A DNA stretch of 64,000 nucleotides from Spirochaetales bacterium (lineage in GTDB: Bacteria > Spirochaetota > Spirochaetia > SZUA-6 > RPPD01). Where the stretch lies: NCBI GenBank assembly GCA_016929065.1, contig JAFGJO010000028.1, positions 36,311 through 100,310 on the forward strand. The letters run 5' to 3'. Of the stretch, positions 49,422-58,064 are shown one piece after another. The translations under genes and the position numbers were made by a program. The notes below the pieces were generated by a model. It saw only the letters and a list, made by a program, of their open reading frames with translations. It was not told the origin of the DNA and did no database searches. Positions within the stretch are counted from its first letter, which is position 1. Each line of letters starts with the position of its first letter.

Positions 49422-52400
49422 TTACCGTGTCACCTTGTCGCTGATCAATTCCAGAATGAGCTCCACTTCACCGCGGCTTAATTTTGTCGCGCGGGCAATT
49501 TCCTCTACCGACCATCCCTGCCGTGCGAGCTTGGTGACAGTCTGGCGCTTGTCCATCGAAGGTGCGCCGCGGTCCGTTTTGCCTTTCACCCGTTCTTCCT
49601 TTAACAGGCTTTCAAGGAGCCGCAGCTGCTCGCTCGCATCCTTGTTGACCTTTTCAAACCGGGTTTCAGCCCGGGCGAGCCAGTCGCGGGCAACATTCAT
49701 TTTCTCTGCACGGACTTCAATATCCTCGATGAGGCCATCCAGGCGTTCAATCTTGTCGACCACTTTCTCTGTAATATCTTTCCCTGCGGTAATTTTCTCG
49801 ACATCTTTTTTCATTTCCGTCAATGATTTCGGGATCAGCTTCATTTCTTTTTCAAATGACTTGAGTGTTTGTTCCAGCGTGGACAACTGTGAAAAGTTTT
49901 TGTCGACAGAGGTCGTCGTTGCCTCGATAACTTTTTTGCGTCCTTCAAGCCGTGCATACCGCTCCTCAATATCCTGTTCCAGCGATGAAAGCTCTCGCAG
50001 TTTCAGTTCCATCTCCTGAACCAGGTCATGCTGTGTGGTTACCGCCTCAAGCTTGGTATCCAGTGCATTTGAAATATCCATCAGTTTGCTGAAATTATTT
50101 TCGATCATATCGATCCGTTTTTTCTCTGTGAGGAAGTTTCTCATTTTTCCATTCACTTCCTCGACAATTTTTTTGGTTGAAAAATACTCTTTTGTAATAT
50201 CATCCATTTCGCGTTTGTACGTGTCAATCTTTGCAATATCCTTCTTCATGGAACTGATATCCGATTCAAGACTCAGCTTGAGACTGTCGGCCCGTTCAAA
50301 GACCTTTGTCTGTGCGGCAAAGTTTTTCTGCCGGCGGTCGATTTCGTCAAGGTTGTCTTTCAGTTCGGCAAGCAGCTCTTTTTTGGCTGCGATCTCATCT
50401 GCAAACTGCGCACTCATCGCCCGCACCTGCTCCTCAATGCCGTGGACCTCCCCGTCCACCGTCTTTCTCAGGGTGATGAGTTCTTTCTGGAATCGTTTTT
50501 CAAACTGGTCTCCCAGTTTCTGGAGTTTTTCTTCATTACTGCTGTTATGTTTCACAATGGTGTTATCAGCCTTTTCCTGCCATTTTTCCAGATGCTGTTC
50601 AAGCGCGTCACGGCGGGTCCCAAGGTCATTGAAAAATTCATCCTGCATGAGCTGAAGCTTTTCGGAAGCAGTCTCATAGGCCTGCTTCTTCAAGTCGGAA
50701 ACGCCGGCCTCAATATTATCAAGTTCCCGCCGAAGGGCATCCATTTCTTCTTCTGCGCGTGACTGCTGTGCATGCCGCTCTGCAGACAATGTCTCTGCAA
50801 GGACATGAAATTCTTTTTTCATTTTCACCGAGGTAGTCTCCATGAGTTCGCGGAGACTGCTCTCCAGTTCCTGGATATCAACATTCGCCTCATCAAGCTT
50901 CTGGAACTTGTAGGCAACCTCTTCCTCATATTCGGTGATGCGGGTATTGATTGTCTGCATTATTTTCTGTTCAAGATCATTTGACTTTCCGGTCATCTTG
51001 TCAAACAGCCGTTCAGTTTCTGTTTCCGTTGTATCTATTTTTTCTGCAAGGCGGCTGGAATAATCGTTGAATGTTTCTTCAAGCTCCTCAATTTTTGACT
51101 GGGTGGTTGAAATAAAACCGCTCACTCTTTCATCAAGCTCAACATGAACATTCTGTGCAGTTGCAGTGAACTGTTCAATGGAACCGCGGGTATGCGCTTC
51201 CAGCTGTTTGAGCTGTCTTTCCAGATCAATTTCCTGTGATTTCATCTCTTTTTTGGCCTCGGCATGCCAGATATGCGTATCAGAACGCAGGGCACCAAAG
51301 AGATCCACGATTTCCTTCTTCCGTTTTGCAAGTGCAGCCTCAACCTGTGCAAAATATTTCTGCATTTCTTTTTCCTGTGCTGCTGTTTTTTCGACGGTTT
51401 TTTTCTTTAAATTGATAAATACTTCATCTTCGAAATCCTCGCCCTTTTTGGCGGCATTCGAAAGGTGGGTATAATACATACGTTCGATCTGACTGAACTG
51501 TTCCTTGTAGTCATCCAGTTTCTCGGTAAACTGCTCCCCGACTTCCTTGTTCCGGTGCTCCAGGGCTGCCATAGTCCTCTGCAGATCTTCTTTGATGGTA
51601 TTTTTCTGCTGGCTGAATTCCTTTTCAAGGCTTTCAACAGTATGTTCAGCTGCGCTGACGCTGTTTTCAAGGTCATCAACGAGCGATTCTTTTCTGGAAA
51701 CCGCCCCGGCAATCGCCTTTTCAAATTCTGCGGTCATCGTCTGTTTTTGCTGCCGGGCTTCTTCAAAGATTGCATCCAGGTCATTTTTCAGCGATGCAGT
51801 ATCCTGGTCTTTTTGTTTTCCCACCGCGCCCCTGAACTGCTTGAAAGCCTGCTGGATAATTGCTTCGGACTGCCGCACAGTCTCTCCCTTTTTTGAATCC
51901 AGGCGTTTCAAAAAAGTCTCGATGTCTGCTGCGCGATGGTGGTATTTTTCAAGTTCATTCTGGAGGGCAGCAACACTCTGTTCATGCGATTTTAAAAGCT
52001 TTTGCTTGATTTCCGACAGCTCATCGGAACCGCGCTGGATGATTTTGTCCTGTGTCCCGGACAATTCTGTTTCGAGCCTGGCAATATGGCTGTTCATTGT
52101 TTTTATTTTGCGGTCGACCTTGTCGACAAAATCGCTTTCCTCACTCAGCCGTTTCAAATTTTCATCAACACGTGCGGACATATTAATAAGTTCCTGAAGC
52201 GTCCCCGCATACGCATCGACCGTCGATTTCATTTTCTCAAAATCTCCGGCCTTGTTCTCGAGCATCTCTTCGAACGAGAGAATCCGCTTCAAAACTTCCC
52301 TGCCCTTTGATAAATTTGAATCGAGATTTATGGACAATTCGTCAATTTCAAGACTTTTCTCCTTGATAAATACGGAAATATCTTCTTTGGCACGGTCAGA

Positions 52401-52508
52401 AAAGCGCTTCAGTTTTGCCAGACCGCTCGACCGTTTGTCAGCCAGGTAGTAGATTCCAAAAAGTACCAAAATTATTGCCAAGGTAGGTAAGCTGAGTTCA
52501 AAGTTCAT
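49422..52508 (-). CDS. SpiroCoCo-type giant coiled-coil protein
   Basis: A 1028-residue protein: an N-terminal membrane helix (about residues 5-22, LPTLAIILVLFGIYYLAD), then almost 950 residues of heptad-patterned coiled coil rich in E, K, Q and L, and a C-terminal helix-turn-helix-like segment (TVTKLARQGWSVEEIARATKLSRGEVELIL). This matches the spirochaete SpiroCoCo coiled-coil family. A filament, scaffold or cell-shape role is plausible but not shown. I chose ATG 52508, with GGGAGGGG upstream. Cysteine is absent from nearly the whole protein, as expected of a long rod. Confidence 0.82.
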   Translation of the reverse strand: MNFELSLPTLAIILVLFGIYYLADKRSSGLAKLKRFSDRAKEDISVFIKEKSLEIDELSINLDSNLSKGREVLKRILSFEEMLENKAGDFEKMKSTVDAYAGTLQELINMSARVDENLKRLSEESDFVDKVDRKIKTMNSHIARLETELSGTQDKIIQRGSDELSEIKQKLLKSHEQSVAALQNELEKYHHRAADIETFLKRLDSKKGETVRQSEAIIQQAFKQFRGAVGKQKDQDTASLKNDLDAIFEEARQQKQTMTAEFEKAIAGAVSRKESLVDDLENSVSAAEHTVESLEKEFSQQKNTIKEDLQRTMAALEHRNKEVGEQFTEKLDDYKEQFSQIERMYYTHLSNAAKKGEDFEDEVFINLKKKTVEKTAAQEKEMQKYFAQVEAALAKRKKEIVDLFGALRSDTHIWHAEAKKEMKSQEIDLERQLKQLEAHTRGSIEQFTATAQNVHVELDERVSGFISTTQSKIEELEETFNDYSSRLAEKIDTTETETERLFDKMTGKSNDLEQKIMQTINTRITEYEEEVAYKFQKLDEANVDIQELESSLRELMETTSVKMKKEFHVLAETLSAERHAQQSRAEEEMDALRRELDNIEAGVSDLKKQAYETASEKLQLMQDEFFNDLGTRRDALEQHLEKWQEKADNTIVKHNSSNEEKLQKLGDQFEKRFQKELITLRKTVDGEVHGIEEQVRAMSAQFADEIAAKKELLAELKDNLDEIDRRQKNFAAQTKVFERADSLKLSLESDISSMKKDIAKIDTYKREMDDITKEYFSTKKIVEEVNGKMRNFLTEKKRIDMIENNFSKLMDISNALDTKLEAVTTQHDLVQEMELKLRELSSLEQDIEERYARLEGRKKVIEATTTSVDKNFSQLSTLEQTLKSFEKEMKLIPKSLTEMKKDVEKITAGKDITEKVVDKIERLDGLIEDIEVRAEKMNVARDWLARAETRFEKVNKDASEQLRLLESLLKEERVKGKTDRGAPSMDKRQTVTKLARQGWSVEEIARATKLSRGEVELILELISDKVTR

Positions 52509-52586
52509 GTGTTCCCCTCCCAAGGGATTTTTCTTCTATAATAGTCAAGAGAAACCGTGTTGTCAATCGGTTTTTAGAGGTTCTGC

Positions 52587-52784
52587 CTATGCAAAGAATT
52601 TGGTGTAGAGGACAATACCGCCGTGAACAAGGGCAACTGTAATGGCAATGACTGCAAAAATGATATGCAGCTTTCTCCGCATTTTGGCCGGTGCAATGTG
52701 GGTGCGAAGCCCCAAAAAAGCGGTGATCAGGACGAGCAGTATGGTTGCAATCCCCAACGGTGCAACGAGGTCGTAGATTGACAT
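52587..52784 (-). CDS. small two-helix membrane protein
   Basis: A 65-residue protein with two membrane helices (LVAPLGIATILLVLITAFLGL and LHIIFAVIAITVALVHGGIVLY). Two histidines (RRKLHIIF and ALVHGG) recall the heme-ligand pattern of small cytochrome b561-like or DUF4405 proteins, but this is not proven. ATG 52784 is preceded by AAGGGGGAG. It lies 78 bases upstream of SpiroCoCo on the same strand and may be co-transcribed. Confidence 0.6.
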   Translation of the reverse strand: MSIYDLVAPLGIATILLVLITAFLGLRTHIAPAKMRRKLHIIFAVIAITVALVHGGIVLYTKFFA

Positions 52785-52941
52785 AGAAAACTCCCCCTTC
52801 AAATAGTATTGGATGCATTGTACTCCTGATTTCCAATTTTGAAAAGAGTCAATCAAAAAAGATTTTGAGTATCAAATCCTCATGCAAAAAAAATACTCTG
52901 CTGGTTGCCTTTTTTCTCACAATCAATATATTAGGGACAAT

Positions 52942-53853
52942 ATGTTTAAAAAAGAAAGTACGTTTGAAGAAGCACTGACAAAAGAATTTTTTACAAAAGT
53001 GTTTTCTGCTGTTTTTAATGCTGATGACGAGCTGCTCTCATTCAATGAAGTGTCTTCCCTTGTCAAACCGACCGCCGAGAGCTACAAGGGCATCCAGCCT
53101 GTGCCCATATCCCAGATTCTCGGCAGCGAGGGCAGATACCGGGATTTCAACCGCCATTTTTTTCCAAGGAAGCGGCATCTTAAAGCACGCTGGGAGCGGA
53201 TTAATCGCGCATATAAAAAGGGCGTTATTCTGCCACCGGTAAAGCTCTATGAAATCGGCGGAAAATATTTTGTCCGGGACGGGAATCACCGCGTTTCTGT
53301 CGCCCTCATTCAGGGCATAGAATTTATCGATGCAGAGGTCACCCGCCTTGAGACCGGAATAAAATTTTCGGAAAACATGACCATGGAAGAAGTGCGGCAG
53401 AAAGTGATCGAGTACGAACAAAAAGAATTTTACAAAACAACAAAAATAAAAAAATACCGCACCGATGCAGATATCCGGTTCACCGCTCCCGGCCGCTTCG
53501 ATGCTGCGATGGAACACATTTATGGCCACAAATACTTCCTGAACCTGGACAAGGATGAGGAAATACCCTTAAAAAAGGCGGTTGTCTCCTGGTATGACCG
53601 GGTATATACACCGATTGTGAATCTGATTATATCTGAAAACATCCTGCAGCGGTTTCCCGGCCGGACCAACGCGGATTTGTACATCTGGATTGTCCGGTAC
53701 TGGCATGATTTAAAAGAACGGTACGGGAACAGGTACTCCCGCAAAAAGGCGGTAAAGAAATTCTCTGAAAAATTCGGAAGAAATCTGTGGCAGATTACAA
53801 AAGACAGGATAGCCGGTTTTTTCAGGCGTTTTTTCAAACAGAATGCCGAATAA
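52942..53853 (+). CDS. ParB/Srx-like domain protein
   Basis: A 303-residue cytoplasmic protein. Residues ~55-135 contain a ParB-like N-terminal fold, with the signature VRDGNHRVSVALIQG and the preceding IQPVPISQILGS. ParB-like domains bind CTP or ATP; here there is no helix-turn-helix of a plasmid or chromosome ParB and no ParA, so partitioning is unlikely. The C-terminal ~150 residues are basic and unrecognised, ending in FFRRFFKQ. I chose ATG 52942 because the N-terminal extension from 52882 has no ribosome-binding site. Confidence 0.7.
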   Translation: MFKKESTFEEALTKEFFTKVFSAVFNADDELLSFNEVSSLVKPTAESYKGIQPVPISQILGSEGRYRDFNRHFFPRKRHLKARWERINRAYKKGVILPPVKLYEIGGKYFVRDGNHRVSVALIQGIEFIDAEVTRLETGIKFSENMTMEEVRQKVIEYEQKEFYKTTKIKKYRTDADIRFTAPGRFDAAMEHIYGHKYFLNLDKDEEIPLKKAVVSWYDRVYTPIVNLIISENILQRFPGRTNADLYIWIVRYWHDLKERYGNRYSRKKAVKKFSEKFGRNLWQITKDRIAGFFRRFFKQNAE

Positions 53854-53870
53854 CCCTGTACGGAGACAAT

Positions 53871-54593
53871 CTACTCCGAAGAGTCAGAGAGCAGAAAATG
53901 CGTAACCGCCATTTTCTTTTCTTTTTGCGTGACAAGAAATAAATGCCGGGACCCGTCCTTCAGGGAAACAGAAAATGCAGGAAGGCTTTCAGCGGTATTG
54001 ACCGGCACCAAATCTCCGGATTCCGGTAAAAACAACGGGGCCATCTCTCCGGGCACAACCGGAAGAAAACCGGTCGTTGCATTCGGCGGCAGATCATGAA
54101 TTTCCAGAAATGGTTCAACCGGTGCATCGGGACTCTGCAGAATAAAGCGGGAAACTCCTGCAGCCGCCGCATTAAATATACAAACCCGTGCACCATACCC
54201 CGGCCTGTCTGTCACAGGAATAATCCTGATGATGCCGCGGGAGTCCGCAAACATGCAGTATATTATGCCCGGATGAAAAAAGTATTTTCCCGATGTCAAA
54301 TCAGGAAATGAAGGATCCTGCTGCTGGATATGCCATGATGGAAGCGATTCGGTTTTCCAGGCAACCGAATACAAGCCGGCAGCACGAAGCGTTTTTATGG
54401 GTTGTACGGTGCCGGGAACATTGTTCTCAAAGACACAGGCCTGCTGCGATCCCTGCATAAGCCTGAAATCGACCCTTCCTTCATACATATTCACCACAAA
54501 GACCTCTGGCGGGACAGTGTAGGAAACACATGACAGAGAAATAAGCAGCAGAACGGGGAGAATGAATTTTTTTACCGCAGTGTGTTTCCTCAT
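53871..54593 (-). CDS. lipoprotein of unknown function
   Basis: A 240-residue lipoprotein: signal FILPVLLLISLSC, acylated cysteine at about residue 22. The mature part is beta-rich with VFVVNMYEGRVDFRL and VCIFNAAAAGVSRF, which resembles repeated immunoglobulin-like or DUF4397-type domains, only weakly. Its ATG overlaps the stop of the STAND/TPR gene (ATGA), so the two are translationally coupled and likely act together. It converges on the ParB-like gene. Confidence 0.75.
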   Translation of the reverse strand: MRKHTAVKKFILPVLLLISLSCVSYTVPPEVFVVNMYEGRVDFRLMQGSQQACVFENNVPGTVQPIKTLRAAGLYSVAWKTESLPSWHIQQQDPSFPDLTSGKYFFHPGIIYCMFADSRGIIRIIPVTDRPGYGARVCIFNAAAAGVSRFILQSPDAPVEPFLEIHDLPPNATTGFLPVVPGEMAPLFLPESGDLVPVNTAESLPAFSVSLKDGSRHLFLVTQKEKKMAVTHFLLSDSSE

Positions 54594-57500
54594 AACAGTT
54601 TGTTGGCTTTCGCCTCTTCCATAAGCAGGATATTCCAGTGGTTTTTTTGCAGATAATTAATCCGGTCCCTTGGTTCATCGATTGTTGTTGAGCGTTCCTG
54701 AAGGTGTTTCAGTGCCTTGTTTAAAATGGTGAGGCCATGTGCGCTTTCCTGATAAATTTCACGGGGATTTTTCACCGATTTCAGAATTGTATAATAGAAG
54801 AAATAAAACAGATATGCATGAGGTTCTGCAGCAGAAAATTTCTGGTGAATAGTCATTTCATGCAGTTCCCTGATCCCTTCCTGTGCCGATCCGGCCCTAA
54901 AGACCGTCAATGCACGGAACATTTTAATCAGCCGCTGCAACGGTGTCCCATTGATATTCAAATCCAGACATCGGCCTTCGAGCATGGAAAAACCGTTATT
55001 CCATCCGGCATATCGGGTAAAAAGCAGTTCCGGCTCGTGTTTCATCTGCAGGGCACGGTCCAGACAGCTGACTGCCTTGTGAAAATTATTCTCGAAATAA
55101 AAGGCTTCACTTTTAAAGAAGAGGACCTCCGGGGTGTCGGGGAGCTTTTTAAACAAGGCGACAGCATGATCACGGTTTTTCATATAGAGTGCAGTCCGTG
55201 CAATCCATGCATAAATTGTTTTCCTCGCCTCCGGCTTTTGGTACAGGGTGGTAAACACCAATGCCTGTTCAAGCGATTCAAGTGCTTTATCATAGAGGCC
55301 GCAGTCAAATTGAATTCGTGCTTCGATAAAATAGAACAGGAGTTCATAATCACGTAATCCTTTTTCACTGCATACGGCAATACCTATTTTGCAATTGCCG
55401 AGCATTCGGGTATAGTTGCCGAGCAGATAGTACGCAGAACACTCAAAAAGGAGCGCTCTCACATACACAGGGATAACGCCCTGATCATGGGACAGCTTTT
55501 CCGCGAAAGTAAAATAATCAAGAGTTTCCCGCATATTGCCCCGGCCGAGGAACTCGATGGCCAGCTCCAGAAAGGATTCAGCAATATGCACCTGCATATC
55601 CAGTTCCTGAAAAAAATGCATTGCTTTTTTTGAATGATCAATCGCTGCATCCAGTTCCCTGCTGCTGCAGTAGTAATTGCCAAGGGCGATATACAAATGC
55701 GCATGGGCAATCTCCGGCGAAAGTGATTCGGTTCCCGGCAGTGACCGTTTGATATATTTTGCGGCGTCGGTCAGTGCACCTGCCGCGACCAGCTGCTTTA
55801 TGGTAAATGCTGCATGGATGACCGCCAGTCGTTGCTCATGGTCGCCAGTCATGTTTTTTTTGTCGGATGCCAATATTGTCCGGGCATATGTCAACAAAGA
55901 CTGAACCAGGTTGAATTTATTCTCATCAATTCCCGCATTCAGGGCCACCGGAAGTACCTGAAGAATTGTATTATAATCCCGGAGTCCACGCAGCATTTCA
56001 CACACATGCAGGGAATCGGCATTCACGAATTTCTGCAGATCCTGGAGCAAAAGCTTGTGGATTTGCTCTTTCATATACGCTGTTTTTGAGGGAGCAGAAA
56101 CCGAAAGAACCTGCAGGACCGCCGCACTGAATGCTTCTGAAGGGAAAGCAGGGATCAGCTGCATACTCTGCAGAAATGCTTCCTGCTCTGTCTTTTGATC
56201 GGGTGAAAAACCCATCTCGGCAAAGAACCGGAAATAATCACTGTCCGAAAATACTTTTCCCGCCCAATGAAAGGCAAACAGGTATATCCTGGCTTCATCC
56301 TTCAGCGATTTTATCACCACCGACCCGGCATACCATGAACTCTGCGGTATTTGGGCTTTGCGTTCATTTTTGGCAATCCAGAGAAATTTTCCGTCACGAT
56401 CATCAATTTTTTTCTGAAGCCGCAGATAATAGATATAGAAAAGAATGTTCCGGTAGACGCCCCTCGAAAGCCGGCTGACCTGGTCTATGACTCCCGCCGG
56501 TATTTTTATCTTTTCGTACAGCGAGGTAAAACAACGGTAGATTTCGTCTTTTTTAAACGGATTAATCATCACTCTTTTTTTGGTAAACCCGCGGAGCATT
56601 TCATGCGGCTCATCGACATGCGAAACCGACACAATCCGGATAGTATACAGCCGGGAAAGATCCCTGAGTGCATGAATGACCAAATCAATGCTCCCCGCGT
56701 TCCCGTCCTCGGGAAACAAAAAGACAATGACTGCAGGAAGAAGTTTCTGTTCCATCATTCTCGCATAGGCAAGAAGAAACAGTTCAAAACATTTGAAAAA
56801 ATCCCGCTGCAGATAATCAGCATACACCGGTTTATTGCCGAAGACAGATTCAAACAAAGGAAATTTTTCCTTCCACACTTTTTTCTCGGAGGGCAGCAGC
56901 ATGGTCCCGGCCACTGACTGAAAATCCTCCAGGGGCTCCGGGAGGCATAACGCAAACGGACGGAGTCCGAACTCGTCATTATTCCGGAAATCAATAACCG
57001 GCAGGGAGCGTACTCTGTCCCTGCCAAGAACCGCATGGACCACATCGATGACAATTTCGGCCTTGCAGATTCCCCGGGGGCCCCTGAGATGAATGCAGGA
57101 AACCGGATTTTTTTCCCGTGCAAGCCAGCTTAAAAACACCCCGGAGAGGCGTTTTTTCATTCGTTTTCTGATCTGGGTGATTTTCGATATCGTATGGTAA
57201 ACCGGTCCGGATTTTACTTTTTGTATGACCTGCACAACATCATGCTGCTGTTTGCCCAGGACATACTTCCGAAACACATCCCAGTCTTTTTTATGTATCC
57301 ACATCGCCTCGTCAGCCAGAATCCCAAGGAGAACAGACTGCATAATGCCAAGGATAATGGCCGGGGAATTTTCGGGTTCCACCGCAAGCAGGAAATTAAA
57401 ACCAAAGAGGTCACCTTTACTGTTCTCCAGTATGGAGAACAGGTCAAAGGCCGCCTCAAGCACATCTTTCGGATTTCTTTTGCCTTCTTCACCGCAGCTG

Positions 57501-57649
57501 AACAGGTATGATCCGCTTTTTTTTAATACAAGAGCGAGATCGTTCTGCCTGACCACACTCAACACTTTCTTTTCAACAGAGTGAATAAGCTCAGAGTTGA
57601 TTATTGATAATTGTTTCGAATTTGCAATCTCAAAATAGAGATAGATCAT
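54590..57649 (-). CDS. degenerate STAND-type NTPase with TPR repeats
   Basis: A 1019-residue cytoplasmic protein. Residues 1-~150 resemble a degenerate nucleotide-cyclase-like fold (KKSGSYLFSC, AAFDLFSILENSKG), without its catalytic aspartates. An NTPase-like region follows with a P-loop-like GPRGICKA at 190-197, where a functional loop would have G-K-S/T, and a Walker B-like AVIVFLFPED near residue 310. From ~600 to the end are tetratricopeptide repeats (ALGNYYCSSRELDAAIDHSKKAM, YDKALESLEQALVF). Cyclase-like/STAND/TPR proteins act as signal-controlled scaffolds; here both enzymatic parts look inactive. Coupled to the downstream lipoprotein gene. No ribosome-binding site is evident. The 415-base gap upstream (57650-58064) shows no gene and no convincing promoter. 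Confidence 0.72.
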   Translation of the reverse strand: MIYLYFEIANSKQLSIINSELIHSVEKKVLSVVRQNDLALVLKKSGSYLFSCGEEGKRNPKDVLEAAFDLFSILENSKGDLFGFNFLLAVEPENSPAIILGIMQSVLLGILADEAMWIHKKDWDVFRKYVLGKQQHDVVQVIQKVKSGPVYHTISKITQIRKRMKKRLSGVFLSWLAREKNPVSCIHLRGPRGICKAEIVIDVVHAVLGRDRVRSLPVIDFRNNDEFGLRPFALCLPEPLEDFQSVAGTMLLPSEKKVWKEKFPLFESVFGNKPVYADYLQRDFFKCFELFLLAYARMMEQKLLPAVIVFLFPEDGNAGSIDLVIHALRDLSRLYTIRIVSVSHVDEPHEMLRGFTKKRVMINPFKKDEIYRCFTSLYEKIKIPAGVIDQVSRLSRGVYRNILFYIYYLRLQKKIDDRDGKFLWIAKNERKAQIPQSSWYAGSVVIKSLKDEARIYLFAFHWAGKVFSDSDYFRFFAEMGFSPDQKTEQEAFLQSMQLIPAFPSEAFSAAVLQVLSVSAPSKTAYMKEQIHKLLLQDLQKFVNADSLHVCEMLRGLRDYNTILQVLPVALNAGIDENKFNLVQSLLTYARTILASDKKNMTGDHEQRLAVIHAAFTIKQLVAAGALTDAAKYIKRSLPGTESLSPEIAHAHLYIALGNYYCSSRELDAAIDHSKKAMHFFQELDMQVHIAESFLELAIEFLGRGNMRETLDYFTFAEKLSHDQGVIPVYVRALLFECSAYYLLGNYTRMLGNCKIGIAVCSEKGLRDYELLFYFIEARIQFDCGLYDKALESLEQALVFTTLYQKPEARKTIYAWIARTALYMKNRDHAVALFKKLPDTPEVLFFKSEAFYFENNFHKAVSCLDRALQMKHEPELLFTRYAGWNNGFSMLEGRCLDLNINGTPLQRLIKMFRALTVFRAGSAQEGIRELHEMTIHQKFSAAEPHAYLFYFFYYTILKSVKNPREIYQESAHGLTILNKALKHLQERSTTIDEPRDRINYLQKNHWNILLMEEAKANKLL

Positions 57650-58064
57650 GTTTCTTTGTAGCAGAACTTCAGTTTTTATTCAAACAAAATCTTGAATTTA
57701 TAACAAAAATAACAATGGATTTTGATCTTTTCCCTGTTCTATCATCAACTTTTTTTCGAATTTCATGAATCACTTTTTCACCGACGGTTTCCTGATTAAT
57801 GGGGAAAGCATATCCGGAAATTCCGCTTCATGGACTGTCTTTCTCCCCTTTTTTTGATATTTACTTGACATTTTATAAAAAAAGGTCGAAAAATATACAG
57901 GACATGTATAAACTTAAAATAGACGGAATTTACCTTTACGGATAGGGTTCTTCCAGCGCGTGCTGTATGCATGTTCCCGAAAGAGCAATGGAACAACAAC
58001 AGGCCCTGCAACGGTGTTTTTATTGCTCGGACAAGTATCCGAATACGATCGAGAAGCTGGATTT

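Noticed and set aside
57650..58064. Possible promoter with TTGACA near 57865
   Set aside because: No TATAAT-like hexamer lies at 15-19 bases from it. TATACA is 23 bases away.
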